The notes under the pieces: model-generated
Databases searched by the model: none
What the model was told of the DNA's origin: nothing
The model's input: only the letters and a program-made list of their open reading frames with translations
Program-made: the position numbers and the translations under genes
DNA from: CAZMRF01 sp964568735
GTDB lineage: Bacteria; Acidobacteriota; Polarisedimenticolia; JACPZX01
Direction of reading: 5' to 3'
DNA length: 64,000 nt
NCBI GenBank assembly: GCA_964568735.1
Contig: CAZMRF010000001.1
Span: 124,001-188,000 of the forward strand
In this document: piece after piece, positions 43,451 to 51,987 of the stretch
How the letters are laid out: every line of letters starts with the position of its first letter
Position numbering within the stretch: the stretch's first letter is position 1

Positions 43451-44760
43451 GCCGGCTCCGTCCCGGCGCGAAGTGATCTCAGGGCCAGCAGCGACCAGAG
43501 AAGGAAGCCGCCGTACAGCGCGTAGGAGATGGCGAGCCGCCCGGCTCCGTACGGGAAGTGATGGCGGATCAGATCGTAGGCGTTGGTCGCGATCAGGACG
43601 TAGCCGCAGGCCAGGGCGGCCGACCACGACAGCGAGAGGCGCTCCTGCCGGACGGCGAAGGCGATCAGGACGGCCAGAGGCACGAGGGCCTGCACCCAGT
43701 GGTGCTCCCACGAGATGGGAGAGGCGATGAGCGAGCCGGTGATCACGAGCGCGAATCCCGCCGCCACCCCCTCCTCGCCACCCCTCACCGCCAGTCGCCT
43801 TGCGAGGAGGATCGATCCCAGGAGCACGGTTCCCGATCCCGCGCGTGCCAGGAACCAGAGCCATCGCGGCTCATCCACGAACTGGAAGACGTTCATCGTG
43901 GTTCCCATCCCGACCCGGGCCAGGAATCCAGGCAGGCTCTGGTTCGCGAAGGTGGCTGCCCCTCTCGAGAGCGCCGGAAGGATCCCGGAGACGAACCTCA
44001 GGTGGTTCTCCACCCCGGCTCCCGCAACGGAGAACACGAGCGAGGCGGCCACTGCGGCGACGGCCCCCACCGCGGCCCGGTACCTGCGCGCGGCGAGGAA
44101 GTACACGACGAGCACGACGGGCGTGAGCTTGATGGCCGCCGCGATTCCCACGAGCGCTCCGGCCGCTCCGTCCCGCCCGCGGCTCAGGAGCCAGAGAGAT
44201 GCGCTCGCGAGAGCGAAGATCAGGAGGCTGACCTGCCCGCACTGGAAGGCTCGGTAGGTCGGGTAGAAGTTCAGCGAGACGAAGATCACACCGGCGGCGG
44301 CGATGGGATCGATGGGGCCCGGGCGCCAGCCGAGGAGCAGGCCGACACCGGATGCGAAGAAGATCCCGTTCAGGACGAACCAGGCCTGATTCGCCCCGTG
44401 GTAGGGCAGGAGGGTGAGCGGCTCCATGACGACGGCCAGGAATGGAGGGTAGATGTACCCGCTGGGATGGGGTATTCCGCGCTCGACCGCGTAGCGGACC
44501 CACTCCTGGTCGGGTAGAACACCCAGGTTCAGCGTCGATGGGTCGGGGTAGAGCAGGTCGGGACGCCCCTCCCTCAGCGCGAGGGCGCCCGTGTAGTAGG
44601 CCTTGAAGTCGTTGACGTCGAAGTCCGGCGCGAGCGCTGTGCGCCAGAGCGTCATGTAGAAGAAGGTCCCAGCCGTGTGCACGAGCAGGACCATCAGGAG
44701 GACCGCGCGCAGGGTGCCGGCGCGCGCGAGGGCAGCCTCCAGGCTCCGGAAAAGGCTCAA
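43447..44760 (-). CDS. GT87-type membrane glycosyltransferase
   Basis: A 437-residue paralogue of the downstream GT87 genes: NDFKAYYTGALALR (catalytic Asp), GYIYPPFLAVVMEPL, FQCGQVSLLIFALA, GIAAAIKLTPVVLVVY, TFANQSLPGFLARVG and ASPISWEHHWVQAL. It is the first gene of the coupled series. The start at 44760 is a TTG without a strong ribosome-binding site; the only nearby ATG would cut into the first membrane segment. It is divergent from the broken membrane-protein gene, with 112 bases between them. Confidence 0.87.
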   Translation of the reverse strand: MSLFRSLEAALARAGTLRAVLLMVLLVHTAGTFFYMTLWRTALAPDFDVNDFKAYYTGALALREGRPDLLYPDPSTLNLGVLPDQEWVRYAVERGIPHPSGYIYPPFLAVVMEPLTLLPYHGANQAWFVLNGIFFASGVGLLLGWRPGPIDPIAAAGVIFVSLNFYPTYRAFQCGQVSLLIFALASASLWLLSRGRDGAAGALVGIAAAIKLTPVVLVVYFLAARRYRAAVGAVAAVAASLVFSVAGAGVENHLRFVSGILPALSRGAATFANQSLPGFLARVGMGTTMNVFQFVDEPRWLWFLARAGSGTVLLGSILLARRLAVRGGEEGVAAGFALVITGSLIASPISWEHHWVQALVPLAVLIAFAVRQERLSLSWSAALACGYVLIATNAYDLIRHHFPYGAGRLAISYALYGGFLLWSLLALRSLRAGTEPA

Positions 44761-44823
44761 GAGGGGATCCCGGCTTCCCCGTCGCGCTGCAGCAGTCTCT
44801 CTCCCCTCGCCATCGCGCGGCTC

Positions 44824-44833
44824 ATTCTATACT
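44824..44833. promoter_or_regulatory. Overlapping -10 boxes for both directions
   Basis: TAGAAT on the minus strand (44824-44829) would serve the 15-kb glycan series; TATACT on the plus strand (44828-44833) would serve the 44873 gene. Neither has a good -35 hexamer. Two -10 boxes overlapping by two bases would make transcription mutually exclusive. Confidence 0.35.
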
Positions 44834-44872
44834 ACGGCCTTCCCGCCTCCGCGCTGAGATCGCCTTGGCAGC

Positions 44873-46597
44873 ATGGGCCCCGAGCCGGGTCCCCGGATGT
44901 GCGACATGCGACGCATCCTCTCGTGGGAGTCGATGGCTGCTCTCGCCTGCGCGCCGCTCTGCCTCGTGCCCGTGCTCCGATGGCCTGCCGGCCTCGTGCT
45001 TCTCGGTTTCCTCCCCGGGATCGCCATCGCGCGGCACGTGCTCGGAGAGCGCGACCCTGTCCGGCTCCTGATTCTCGGCGGGGCGCTCTCGCTGGCAGCC
45101 GTGCCTGCCATCGCGATCCCCCTCGCGCTCCTCGCGGGCAGGCCCAGCATGATCCTGGCCGCCGTCGCCGCAATCACGCTTACGGCGGCCGCCTCTCTGG
45201 TCCCCAGCCGTGTTGCCGGCACCCTGCCGGAGCCGGGGCGATGGCGGGGACCTGCGCTGGTCGTGGTGCTCTGCCTGATCCTCCAGGTCTGGATGACGAT
45301 CGCGATGTTCCCCTCCCCGGACGAGATCCGCTGGAAGGGGCTTCCGGATCTCATCTTCTTCCAGGGGATGTACTCCCAGATCCATCAGGCGATTCCCCCC
45401 TTCGACCCCGAGAACGGCCGCGAGCTCCTCGTTCACAACTGGATCTACCACTTCCACTTCGTTCTCATGGGTGAAGCCATGGGGCTCGGCCCCCTGGCGA
45501 TCCAGCGCGTGGCGAGCGCGTGGCTGGCCCTCATCCTGCTGGGACTCGTGCACCTGCTGGGCACGGAGATCCTCAAGAGCCGGATGGGCGCCACGATCGC
45601 CTGCCTCTTTCTCTTGAGCGGCGGGGAAATCTACTGGCTGGCGCGAGCCATGGCGCGGCGGGAGCTCGAGCTGATCCCGATGGGGTGGACCCACAGCCCG
45701 ATGGGAGTCATGACGGCCTTCTGCATCTGGCTCGGGACACTCTGGCTGGATCGAAGAGGCAGCCTCGCCTGGGTGCCTACCTCCTGACTCCCCTCCCCTT
45801 CTTCGTGCTCTACAAGTTCCCCTACTACGGCTGGTCGATGCCCCCCGAGGTCGTGCACCTGGATATCCACCTCGCGCAGATCCTGGAACGTGGTCAGAAC
45901 CTGGCGCTCTGGTGCGGAGTCCTCATCCCGCCGGCCCTCCTGGACCTGAGCGCGGCGCCTCATGGTTTCCTCATGAGCCTCACCATCATCAGCATCGCCC
46001 TGGACCTGGCGATCGACTCGCCGAACCCTCACTGGTTCGGGGATCTCTTCTACATCGGCCTCGCGCTCGCAGCCAGAGCCGGCCTCTCGCGTCTCATCGA
46101 GCGCAGCCCGGCCCGCGGATGGGGGGGCGGCAGGAGCCGTGCTCCTCCTGGCCGCAACCAGCCTCGCCCTCGGCACGGATTCGGCACTCAGGATTCGGCA
46201 CGTCTACAGCCGGGACGAGAAGGCTGCCGCGGCCTGGCTGAGGGAGATGACGGAGCCCGGGGAGCTGGTGGCCATCCACCCCAACAGCAAGTCGTCCTAT
46301 GCGGTCATCAGCCTGGCTGATCGCCGCCTGGTCCACGGCTGGACGACCCACATGATGGATTTCAAGGCCGATGCGTCGGACCACGAGGAGACGGCAGGGT
46401 CGATTTTCAAATCAGGAGATCCCGAGGAGGCTGCGGCCGCCGCCCACAGGCTCGGGGCGGCCGTCGTCTGGGTCGGCCCCGACGAGCGCCCCGTCATCCC
46501 CGAAGGGCGGCTGCCCGATCGCTGCTTCCGGCTCCTTTACTCGAGCGGAGAGATATCGATTCTGGAGCCGGGGTGCATGGACAGAGCCTCCCCTTGA
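44873..46597 (+). pseudogene. Multi-pass membrane protein broken by two frameshifts
   Basis: Three frame segments give one protein of about 570 residues. Segment 1 (44873 to about 45780) has some eight membrane helices and LIFFQGMYSQIHQAIPPFD, ELLVHNWIYHFHFVLMGE and GWTHSPMGVMTAFCIW. Segment 2 (about 45775-46120) continues with LLTPLPFFVLYKFPYYGW and SPNPHWFGDLFYIGLAL. Segment 3 (46128-46597) returns to the first frame with a soluble domain (HVYSRDEKAAAAWLREMT, LVAIHPNSKSSYAV). The second shift lies at a run of seven G (46121-46127). The layout resembles GT-C proteins with a soluble tail. Real decay and sequencing error are both possible. Confidence 0.75.
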
Positions 46598-46607
46598 TGG
46601 ACTCACC

Positions 46608-46623
46608 GGCCCCGTGAGGGGCC
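46608..46623. terminator. Small GC hairpin between convergent genes
   Basis: GGCCCC-GTGA-GGGGCC in the 56-base gap between two convergent genes. The six-base stem could stop transcription in either direction, but no T-run follows on either side. Confidence 0.35.
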
Positions 46624-46653
46624 TCGAGTGGGGAGGGTGTCCGTCCCTTCAGC

Positions 46654-48171
46654 TCAGGAGGCGAAGCCCACCGAGCTCTTGAGGTACCCCGCGACCGTCT
46701 TGTAGACGACCCGCGGGTCCTTCCGGATGTAGGCCGAGTACCGCTCGGCCGCCCGGACCGGGTGCTTGAACATGTAGGAGACGCGCATCCGGAGGCTCTC
46801 GCGTGCCACCAGCTTCTCCAGCTCCTCGGCGCTCATCTGCGGCGTGTTCAGGTTGGCCGTGGAGACACGGAGCCGCGTGTAGTCGAACTCCTTGGAGAGG
46901 TACTGGTGCTTCATGGACTCCTCGTACAGCGGGGAGCCCGGGATCGGGTTCGCGTAGAAATAGAGCGTATTGTCGGCGTCGAGCTGCCTCGCGAAGCGGA
47001 AGGTCTGCTTGAGCTGCTCCTTCGTCTCGCCCGGCATCCCCACGACGAAGAAGGCTTCCATCTCGATCCCCAGCGACCGGATCTTCTTCGCGAGGGGAAG
47101 GACCTTCTTCAGCTTGAGGGGCTTGCGGATGATGTGCTTCAGCACGTACTCGTCGCCCGATTCGATCGCCATGAAGAGCTTGTAGCAGCCCGACTCGGCC
47201 ATCTTCTCGAGGATCTCCTCGTCCAGGGCCCACAGGGCGATTCCCGAGGGGGCCGTCCAGATGAGGTCGTACTTCCTGTCGATCATCATCTGGAACATCT
47301 TCATCGCCCGGGCCTTGTCGAGCGTGAGGTTGTCGTCATCGAAGTGGATCTCGCGGATCCCGTACTTGTTGACGAGCTCGTCGATCTCCGCGATGACGTT
47401 TTCGGCCGAGCGGGCGCGCCACGTCTTGCCCCATGCCGCGTGTACGGGGCAGAAGGTGCACTTCGCCGGGCAGCCGCGCGAGGTGATCATCGGGGTGAAC
47501 GGCGTCCGCTTCGTGGTGAGGTAGGCGTTGCTGATCGCGAGGTACTTGTCCATCGCCAGGAGGTGCCGCGCCGGGAAGGGCAGGCTGTCGAGGTCGTCGA
47601 CGTACTTCTTCCGCTCGTAGCGGACCATCTGCCCGTCCTTGATGAAGGCGACGCCTTCCAGCAGCGATTCATCTCCCTGCTCCAGCGCCTTCAGGAGGGA
47701 CTCGGAGGGAAGCTCGCCCTCGCCGAGGATCGCGAAATCCACATCGGTGCATCCCAGCGGGTGCTCCGGGATCGCCGAGGGGTGCGGGCCGCCGATCATC
47801 GTCACGATGGAGGGGTCGGCAGCTTTCACGGCCGTGCAGACCTTGATGGAGTCTTCCGCCGAGGAGGAGAAGAGGTTCGACACTCCGACCAGGTCCGGCT
47901 TGAACTCCGCGACGCGCTTTGTGATGTCCTCGTAGGAGAGGCCGTAGCGGATGATGTTGTCGCCGAGCGGCTCTTCGTGGTAGTAGCCCTCGACCACGGA
48001 GTCGATGATCCCGACCTCGTAGCCCAATCGCTCCAGGTAGGCCGCGATGTAGGAAATCCCGATGGGCGGGTGGGTTCCCTTCGACTCGGTCGCGTAGTCG
48101 GTGTGAGTGGTCAGGGGCGGATAGATGAAAAGAACACGCCCGATCTTCCGGGGCTCGGTGAAGTGACGCAT
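46654..48171 (-). CDS. B12-binding-domain radical SAM protein
   Basis: A 505-residue protein. Residues 10-150 form a Rossmann-like B12-binding domain (VLFIYPPLT, PPIGISYIAAYLERLGYEV, GPHPSAIPEHPL) that lacks the classical DxHxxG motif. The radical SAM core carries the 4Fe-4S motif CPAKCTFC near residue 230, then IHFDDDNLTLDKARAM, LFMAIESGDEYVL and FFVVGMPGETKEQL. The C-terminal 100 residues are helical. Such proteins do methylations and rearrangements (for example hopanoid and bacteriochlorophyll enzymes); the substrate here is unknown. Its own promoter candidate lies at 48244-48273, and GGGAGG precedes the ATG. Confidence 0.88.
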   Translation of the reverse strand: MRHFTEPRKIGRVLFIYPPLTTHTDYATESKGTHPPIGISYIAAYLERLGYEVGIIDSVVEGYYHEEPLGDNIIRYGLSYEDITKRVAEFKPDLVGVSNLFSSSAEDSIKVCTAVKAADPSIVTMIGGPHPSAIPEHPLGCTDVDFAILGEGELPSESLLKALEQGDESLLEGVAFIKDGQMVRYERKKYVDDLDSLPFPARHLLAMDKYLAISNAYLTTKRTPFTPMITSRGCPAKCTFCPVHAAWGKTWRARSAENVIAEIDELVNKYGIREIHFDDDNLTLDKARAMKMFQMMIDRKYDLIWTAPSGIALWALDEEILEKMAESGCYKLFMAIESGDEYVLKHIIRKPLKLKKVLPLAKKIRSLGIEMEAFFVVGMPGETKEQLKQTFRFARQLDADNTLYFYANPIPGSPLYEESMKHQYLSKEFDYTRLRVSTANLNTPQMSAEELEKLVARESLRMRVSYMFKHPVRAAERYSAYIRKDPRVVYKTVAGYLKSSVGFAS

Positions 48172-48243
48172 GTGGACTATCTCCCTCCCTCAGGGACTGG
48201 CCAAGGCTGCTGTACCGGCAGGGGAAAGCTAAAGAGGACTGGC

Positions 48244-48273
48244 ATAGTACTGTCTATAGGTGCTGCTGCGCAA
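48244..48273 (-). promoter_or_regulatory. Candidate promoter of the B12 radical SAM gene
   Basis: Minus strand TTGCGC, 18 bases, TACTAT, about 70 bases before the ATG at 48171, inside the 238-base gap between this gene and the epimerase gene. Confidence 0.4.
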
Positions 48274-48409
48274 GCGTAATCGCACGATTCGTCCTTCTGT
48301 CGCGCAGGTCGGCGCAGAGATCGCTCGCGCTCGTCGCGTAGAGGACGCGCGGGGTTCACCTCAAGCCCGAACAGACGTAACAAGCTGGACATCCCTCCCG
48401 GATTCACTC

Positions 48410-49387
48410 CTACAGCCAGCCGCGCTCTCGGTACCAGGCCACTGCCCGGCTCATCCCCTCGTCGAGATCCGTGGGAGGGATGAAGCGCAGGACGTCGCGC
48501 GCATGGCTCCCGTCGTAGGCCCTGTCGGAGGTCATGAAGTCCACTCGGGCGCGGCTCAGGGGCATGTCGAGGCGTGTGACGAGCCGCACTCCCTCCATCA
48601 CCCCACCGATGCCGCGTGCGAGCCCGCGGGGGAGGGCAGCCGCAGGGAGCCGCCGCCCCAGGGCGCCGGCGATGGCCTCGCAGAAGCGGCGGAAGGTCAC
48701 AGGCTCCTTGCCGACCAGGTTGAAGGTGCCGCCGGTCGCGGACGGACTCTCGACGCAAGCCACGAGGCCCTCGACGAGATCGTCCACGAAGATGGGATGG
48801 ACCAGGTTCGAGCCATCCCCGACGATTCTGAACAGCCCCCTGCGGATGGCCTTGAAGAGGCCCAGCAGGTGGCGATCGCCGGGTCCATAGACCAGCGAGG
48901 GGCGGGCCACGACGAGATCGAGCTCACCGCCGCGGGAGTACTCCCTGGCGTAGCGCTCCGCCTCCCACTTCGTTCTCTCGTAGATGTCCCCCGGCTTCAT
49001 GGGCCCGATCTCCGCGACGGGCGTGCGCCCGGTCACGCCGTAGACGCCCGTCGACGAAACGAGCACGAGCCTCCGGAGCCTGAAGCGGGTGCACTCCTCG
49101 AGGAGGTGCTTCGTCGCCTCGTAGTGGACCTTCCAGTAGTGCTCGTCGGGCAAGCCGGGCACCCGGAGCTGGCCCGCCACGTTCACCGCCACGTCCGCCT
49201 TGAAGGCCGCGCTGCGGAAGCCGACGGGATCGAGCAGGTCGACGTTGTGGAACTTCAGCGCCGGCCCTTCGGGGATCTCGGGCCTGTTCCTGTGGATCAC
49301 CAGGTTGATGTGATGCCCGCCCGAGAGCAGGCGTCCGAGGAGGCGCGAGCCGATGAAACCCGTTCCTCCGACGAGCAGGACTCTCAC
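48410..49387 (-). CDS. NAD-dependent epimerase/dehydratase (extended SDR)
   Basis: A 325-residue Rossmann enzyme. The NAD-binding motif GGTGFIGSRLL is at residues 7-17, the catalytic YERTKWEAE (YxxxK) near 145, a Ser in LVLVSSTGVYG and the substrate loop GPGDRHLLGLFKAI. It is of the sugar-nucleotide or sterol-dehydrogenase/epimerase type; the second half (TFRRFCEAIAGALGR) resembles NADH-ubiquinone-subunit-like and hopanoid HpnA-type members. The start ATG 49387 lies 33 bases after the DUF362 stop, so it belongs to the 54051-to-48410 unit. Confidence 0.88.
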   Translation of the reverse strand: MRVLLVGGTGFIGSRLLGRLLSGGHHINLVIHRNRPEIPEGPALKFHNVDLLDPVGFRSAAFKADVAVNVAGQLRVPGLPDEHYWKVHYEATKHLLEECTRFRLRRLVLVSSTGVYGVTGRTPVAEIGPMKPGDIYERTKWEAERYAREYSRGGELDLVVARPSLVYGPGDRHLLGLFKAIRRGLFRIVGDGSNLVHPIFVDDLVEGLVACVESPSATGGTFNLVGKEPVTFRRFCEAIAGALGRRLPAAALPRGLARGIGGVMEGVRLVTRLDMPLSRARVDFMTSDRAYDGSHARDVLRFIPPTDLDEGMSRAVAWYRERGWL

Positions 49388-49420
49388 GAGACGCGGGCCC
49401 TCACGGCCTGAAGGCCGTCC

Positions 49421-50569
49421 TCACATCTCCATGACCCGGCGGATGACATCCGCCGGCCGGGGCACGCACCCCGGAACGTGAGGTACTCCATATTCCGTCG
49501 CCAGGCGCTCCGTGCAGTCGCCGACCATCAGGAGATGGCCGTGGCCCTCGGGGATCTTGGCGTCGCGTCCCCGGATGAGGTCGATCCTCTCGAAGAGCAT
49601 GAGGCGCGCGACCTTGGGGATGAAGGTGAACCAGTACTTCGGATGGCTGATTCCCAGCTTGAAGGCATGCTCCACGACGTGCTCGCACTCGGCGCAGGCC
49701 CGGTGGTTCTTCCAGCCGTAGAAGTTCAGGATCTTCTTGGGCTCCGTACCCGGGAGCTCGAACTCCGTCTTGCGCGACTGGTAAGCCTCCCCGCTGACCT
49801 CACCCTGGTCCGCGAAGTGGCCGCGCTCCAGGGCATAGGCCAGATGGCGGATCTTCAGGGGATCCTGGCCCATGAAGCGGGCGCAGGCGTAGTCGGTCTC
49901 GTAGATGTCCGTCCCGAGAACGAGAACCCCGGCGGCCTTGGGAGTCCCCTTCGTAGGTCCCTCACCCTCCATCCCGACGATTCCGTCCACGAGGGTCAGG
50001 TGCGGCCTGGCGAGCCGTGCGTACTCCGACAGCGCCGGATGGAGCCTCACCTCCAGGTGGTCGAACTGCTTGTCCTCCGGCAGCAGGAGGCCCTTCTGAT
50101 TCTTGACGCCGAGCGTGACCGTCGTGTGGAAATGGGTCTTCATCTTGGCGCAGTTGATGTAGAGGTCGGACTCCAGCGCCACGCGCGGGAGGCGGAGCCT
50201 TCCGTACATCCACTTCACCTCGCGCCGCTCGACCTCGTTGAGGTTCAGCAAGGGAACGCCCAGCCGGGCGCACATGTCGCGGTAGCCCGACACGCGGAAG
50301 GACTCCTCGACGTTGACGCCGACGGAGGAGGCCTCGCCCACGGCGATGTCCGTGACCCCCCTGGCCTTCAAGAGAAGGATCAGGGCCTCGACCACGGCCG
50401 GGTGAGTCACCATGGCCGTGTCCGGAGCGCCGGGCCTGACGATGTTGGGCTTCAGGAAGGCCGTACGGGCGCCGCTCGGGTCGAAACCGATGGCTCCGAG
50501 GGACCGCTCCAGCGCCTCCCGAATCTCGGGAACCACGTATCGATCGACGGATTCAAAGTGAACGCTCAC
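49421..50569 (-). CDS. DUF362 domain protein
   Basis: A 382-residue protein of the DUF362 family: FLKPNIVRPGAPDTAMVTHP, GVTDIAVGEASSVGVN, SDLYINCAKMKTHFHTTVTL, the NQKGLLLPEDKQFDH loop and HLTLVDGIVGMEGEGPTKG. A Cys pair, CAECEHVV, and a Cys in MVGDCTERL replace the ferredoxin-type clusters of some members. The family's biochemical role is unknown; it recurs near radical SAM genes. The GTG start at 50569 overlaps the phosphoesterase stop (GTGA). Confidence 0.88.
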   Translation of the reverse strand: MSVHFESVDRYVVPEIREALERSLGAIGFDPSGARTAFLKPNIVRPGAPDTAMVTHPAVVEALILLLKARGVTDIAVGEASSVGVNVEESFRVSGYRDMCARLGVPLLNLNEVERREVKWMYGRLRLPRVALESDLYINCAKMKTHFHTTVTLGVKNQKGLLLPEDKQFDHLEVRLHPALSEYARLARPHLTLVDGIVGMEGEGPTKGTPKAAGVLVLGTDIYETDYACARFMGQDPLKIRHLAYALERGHFADQGEVSGEAYQSRKTEFELPGTEPKKILNFYGWKNHRACAECEHVVEHAFKLGISHPKYWFTFIPKVARLMLFERIDLIRGRDAKIPEGHGHLLMVGDCTERLATEYGVPHVPGCVPRPADVIRRVMEM

Positions 50570-51987
50570 GAATCGCTCGCTCCCTCGCCCGCTCCGAAGA
50601 TGACGACCTCCGGAGCGCAGGCGAATCGAACCGGCAGGATGGAGGTCCCAATCCCCCGGCTCACGTAGACGAGGCTGCCTTCCGCCTCATAGCTGCCCGC
50701 GACGTAGTCCCCCGGGATCAGCTCCCAGTGGAGAGGCCCCAGCCAGGGGATCCTGACCTGCCCGCCGTGCGTGTGACCCGCGAGGATGAGCTCCAGGGGA
50801 GGACCACCTGCCGCAGGCGCCGCCTCGCCAGCCCGATAACGCGGCTGGCCGTCCGGGCCCACCGCTCTGTCGAACTGAATATAGAGTGAATCACTCAGGC
50901 CCGAGGAGTCCGGGCTCCTCAGCCGTACCCAGACCCGGTAGGCCGTGCCCTCCGGGGCGTCGAAGATCACCTGGAGCTTCTCGCCTGGATCCGCAAGCGC
51001 AATGCTCTGGAGGCGCCCGCTGTCCGGGAGGTAGGTGAGCGCGCAGGCCGCTTCCCCGCTCGGGGCGGGGCGCCAGCCGGGCTCGCCGCCGTCACGGGTG
51101 GCCGCGCACAGGTCGATGTCGATGACGCCGGGTTTGTCGAGCGGCGGCCTCCTCCCCGTTCCTTGAAGCCCGCGAGGCGGAGCCGCGACCTGCGCATCCG
51201 GATCTACAGGGACGAGCTTGACGGCTTCGATCCCCACACCGTCCTCTCTCACCTGGATCGTCATCGTTCGTGGCCCGGAGCCGAGGAAGCGGACGGGGGT
51301 GACCGGCTCGCGGAAATGCGAGCCGTCCGTCCAGAACGAGCCCTCGCCCCACGGGCCATCGGCGTCGCCGGCATTGAAGAGCATGGCCTCCGATCTCTCC
51401 ATGAGGATCGACGGGCTGTGCGCCAGGAGTATCGCCGGGAGCCCCGCAGGGATGCGCGCCATCACGGCCGGCAGGTCGTCCCGGCCGAAGAAGGGATCGT
51501 CGACCCCCGCGATGGCAATGGCGCCAGCAGCGGCCTCGATCGTGGCCACCTCGTTCACGAGAATCCTGACGCCGGCTTCGCGCAGGGCCGCGAAGATCTC
51601 GGCCTGGCGGCCGCGGAAGTAGTCGTTGTTCCCCGGAACGGCGTAGATCCCCAGCGGTGCGTCGACCTGGGAAAAGAACTCGCGCAGGGCTTCGATCCCC
51701 TCTGGAGTGTCCGCGTAGTCGCCCGTCATGAGGATGAGGGCCGGCCTGATGCGATGCAGGACGTCCAGGAGCCGCCTCTCGCGAAGCCCCATCCCCTTGA
51801 AGTGGAGGTCGGAGAGGTGCACGAGACGCTCCCCTGCCATGGCCTCCCGCAACGGCCCCTCGGGGAGCGCCACCGAGGTCGTCGTGACCCTGTAGGGCTC
51901 CACCATCGTGGCGTCGGCGGCGGCGACGAGCACCCCGGCAGCGACGAGCAGTCCGCCTCCGCCGGCGAGCCGCCGGACTCGCGTCAC
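50566..51987 (-). CDS. Metallophosphoesterase (YkuE/LpxH-like) with inserted CBM-like domain
   Basis: A 473-residue protein with an N-terminal anchor (about 9-25). Metallophosphoesterase motifs: LSDLH (58-62), MTGDY (87-91), PGNND (118-122), LLAHSP (187-192) and AGHTHGGQVRIP (403-414). About 190 residues (205-397) separate the last two, where YkuE-type enzymes have a short connection. The insert has TMTIQVREDGVGIEAVKL and then AYRVWVRLRSPD, DSLYIQFDRAVG and PRYRAG, which recall a beta-sandwich carbohydrate-binding-like domain common in secreted proteins, but with its two halves in reversed order. The active site is otherwise intact. Likely a periplasm-facing pyrophosphatase or phosphodiesterase of lipid-linked sugars. 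Confidence 0.85.
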   Translation of the reverse strand: MTRVRRLAGGGGLLVAAGVLVAAADATMVEPYRVTTTSVALPEGPLREAMAGERLVHLSDLHFKGMGLRERRLLDVLHRIRPALILMTGDYADTPEGIEALREFFSQVDAPLGIYAVPGNNDYFRGRQAEIFAALREAGVRILVNEVATIEAAAGAIAIAGVDDPFFGRDDLPAVMARIPAGLPAILLAHSPSILMERSEAMLFNAGDADGPWGEGSFWTDGSHFREPVTPVRFLGSGPRTMTIQVREDGVGIEAVKLVPVDPDAQVAAPPRGLQGTGRRPPLDKPGVIDIDLCAATRDGGEPGWRPAPSGEAACALTYLPDSGRLQSIALADPGEKLQVIFDAPEGTAYRVWVRLRSPDSSGLSDSLYIQFDRAVGPDGQPRYRAGEAAPAAGGPPLELILAGHTHGGQVRIPWLGPLHWELIPGDYVAGSYEAEGSLVYVSRGIGTSILPVRFACAPEVVIFGAGEGASDS

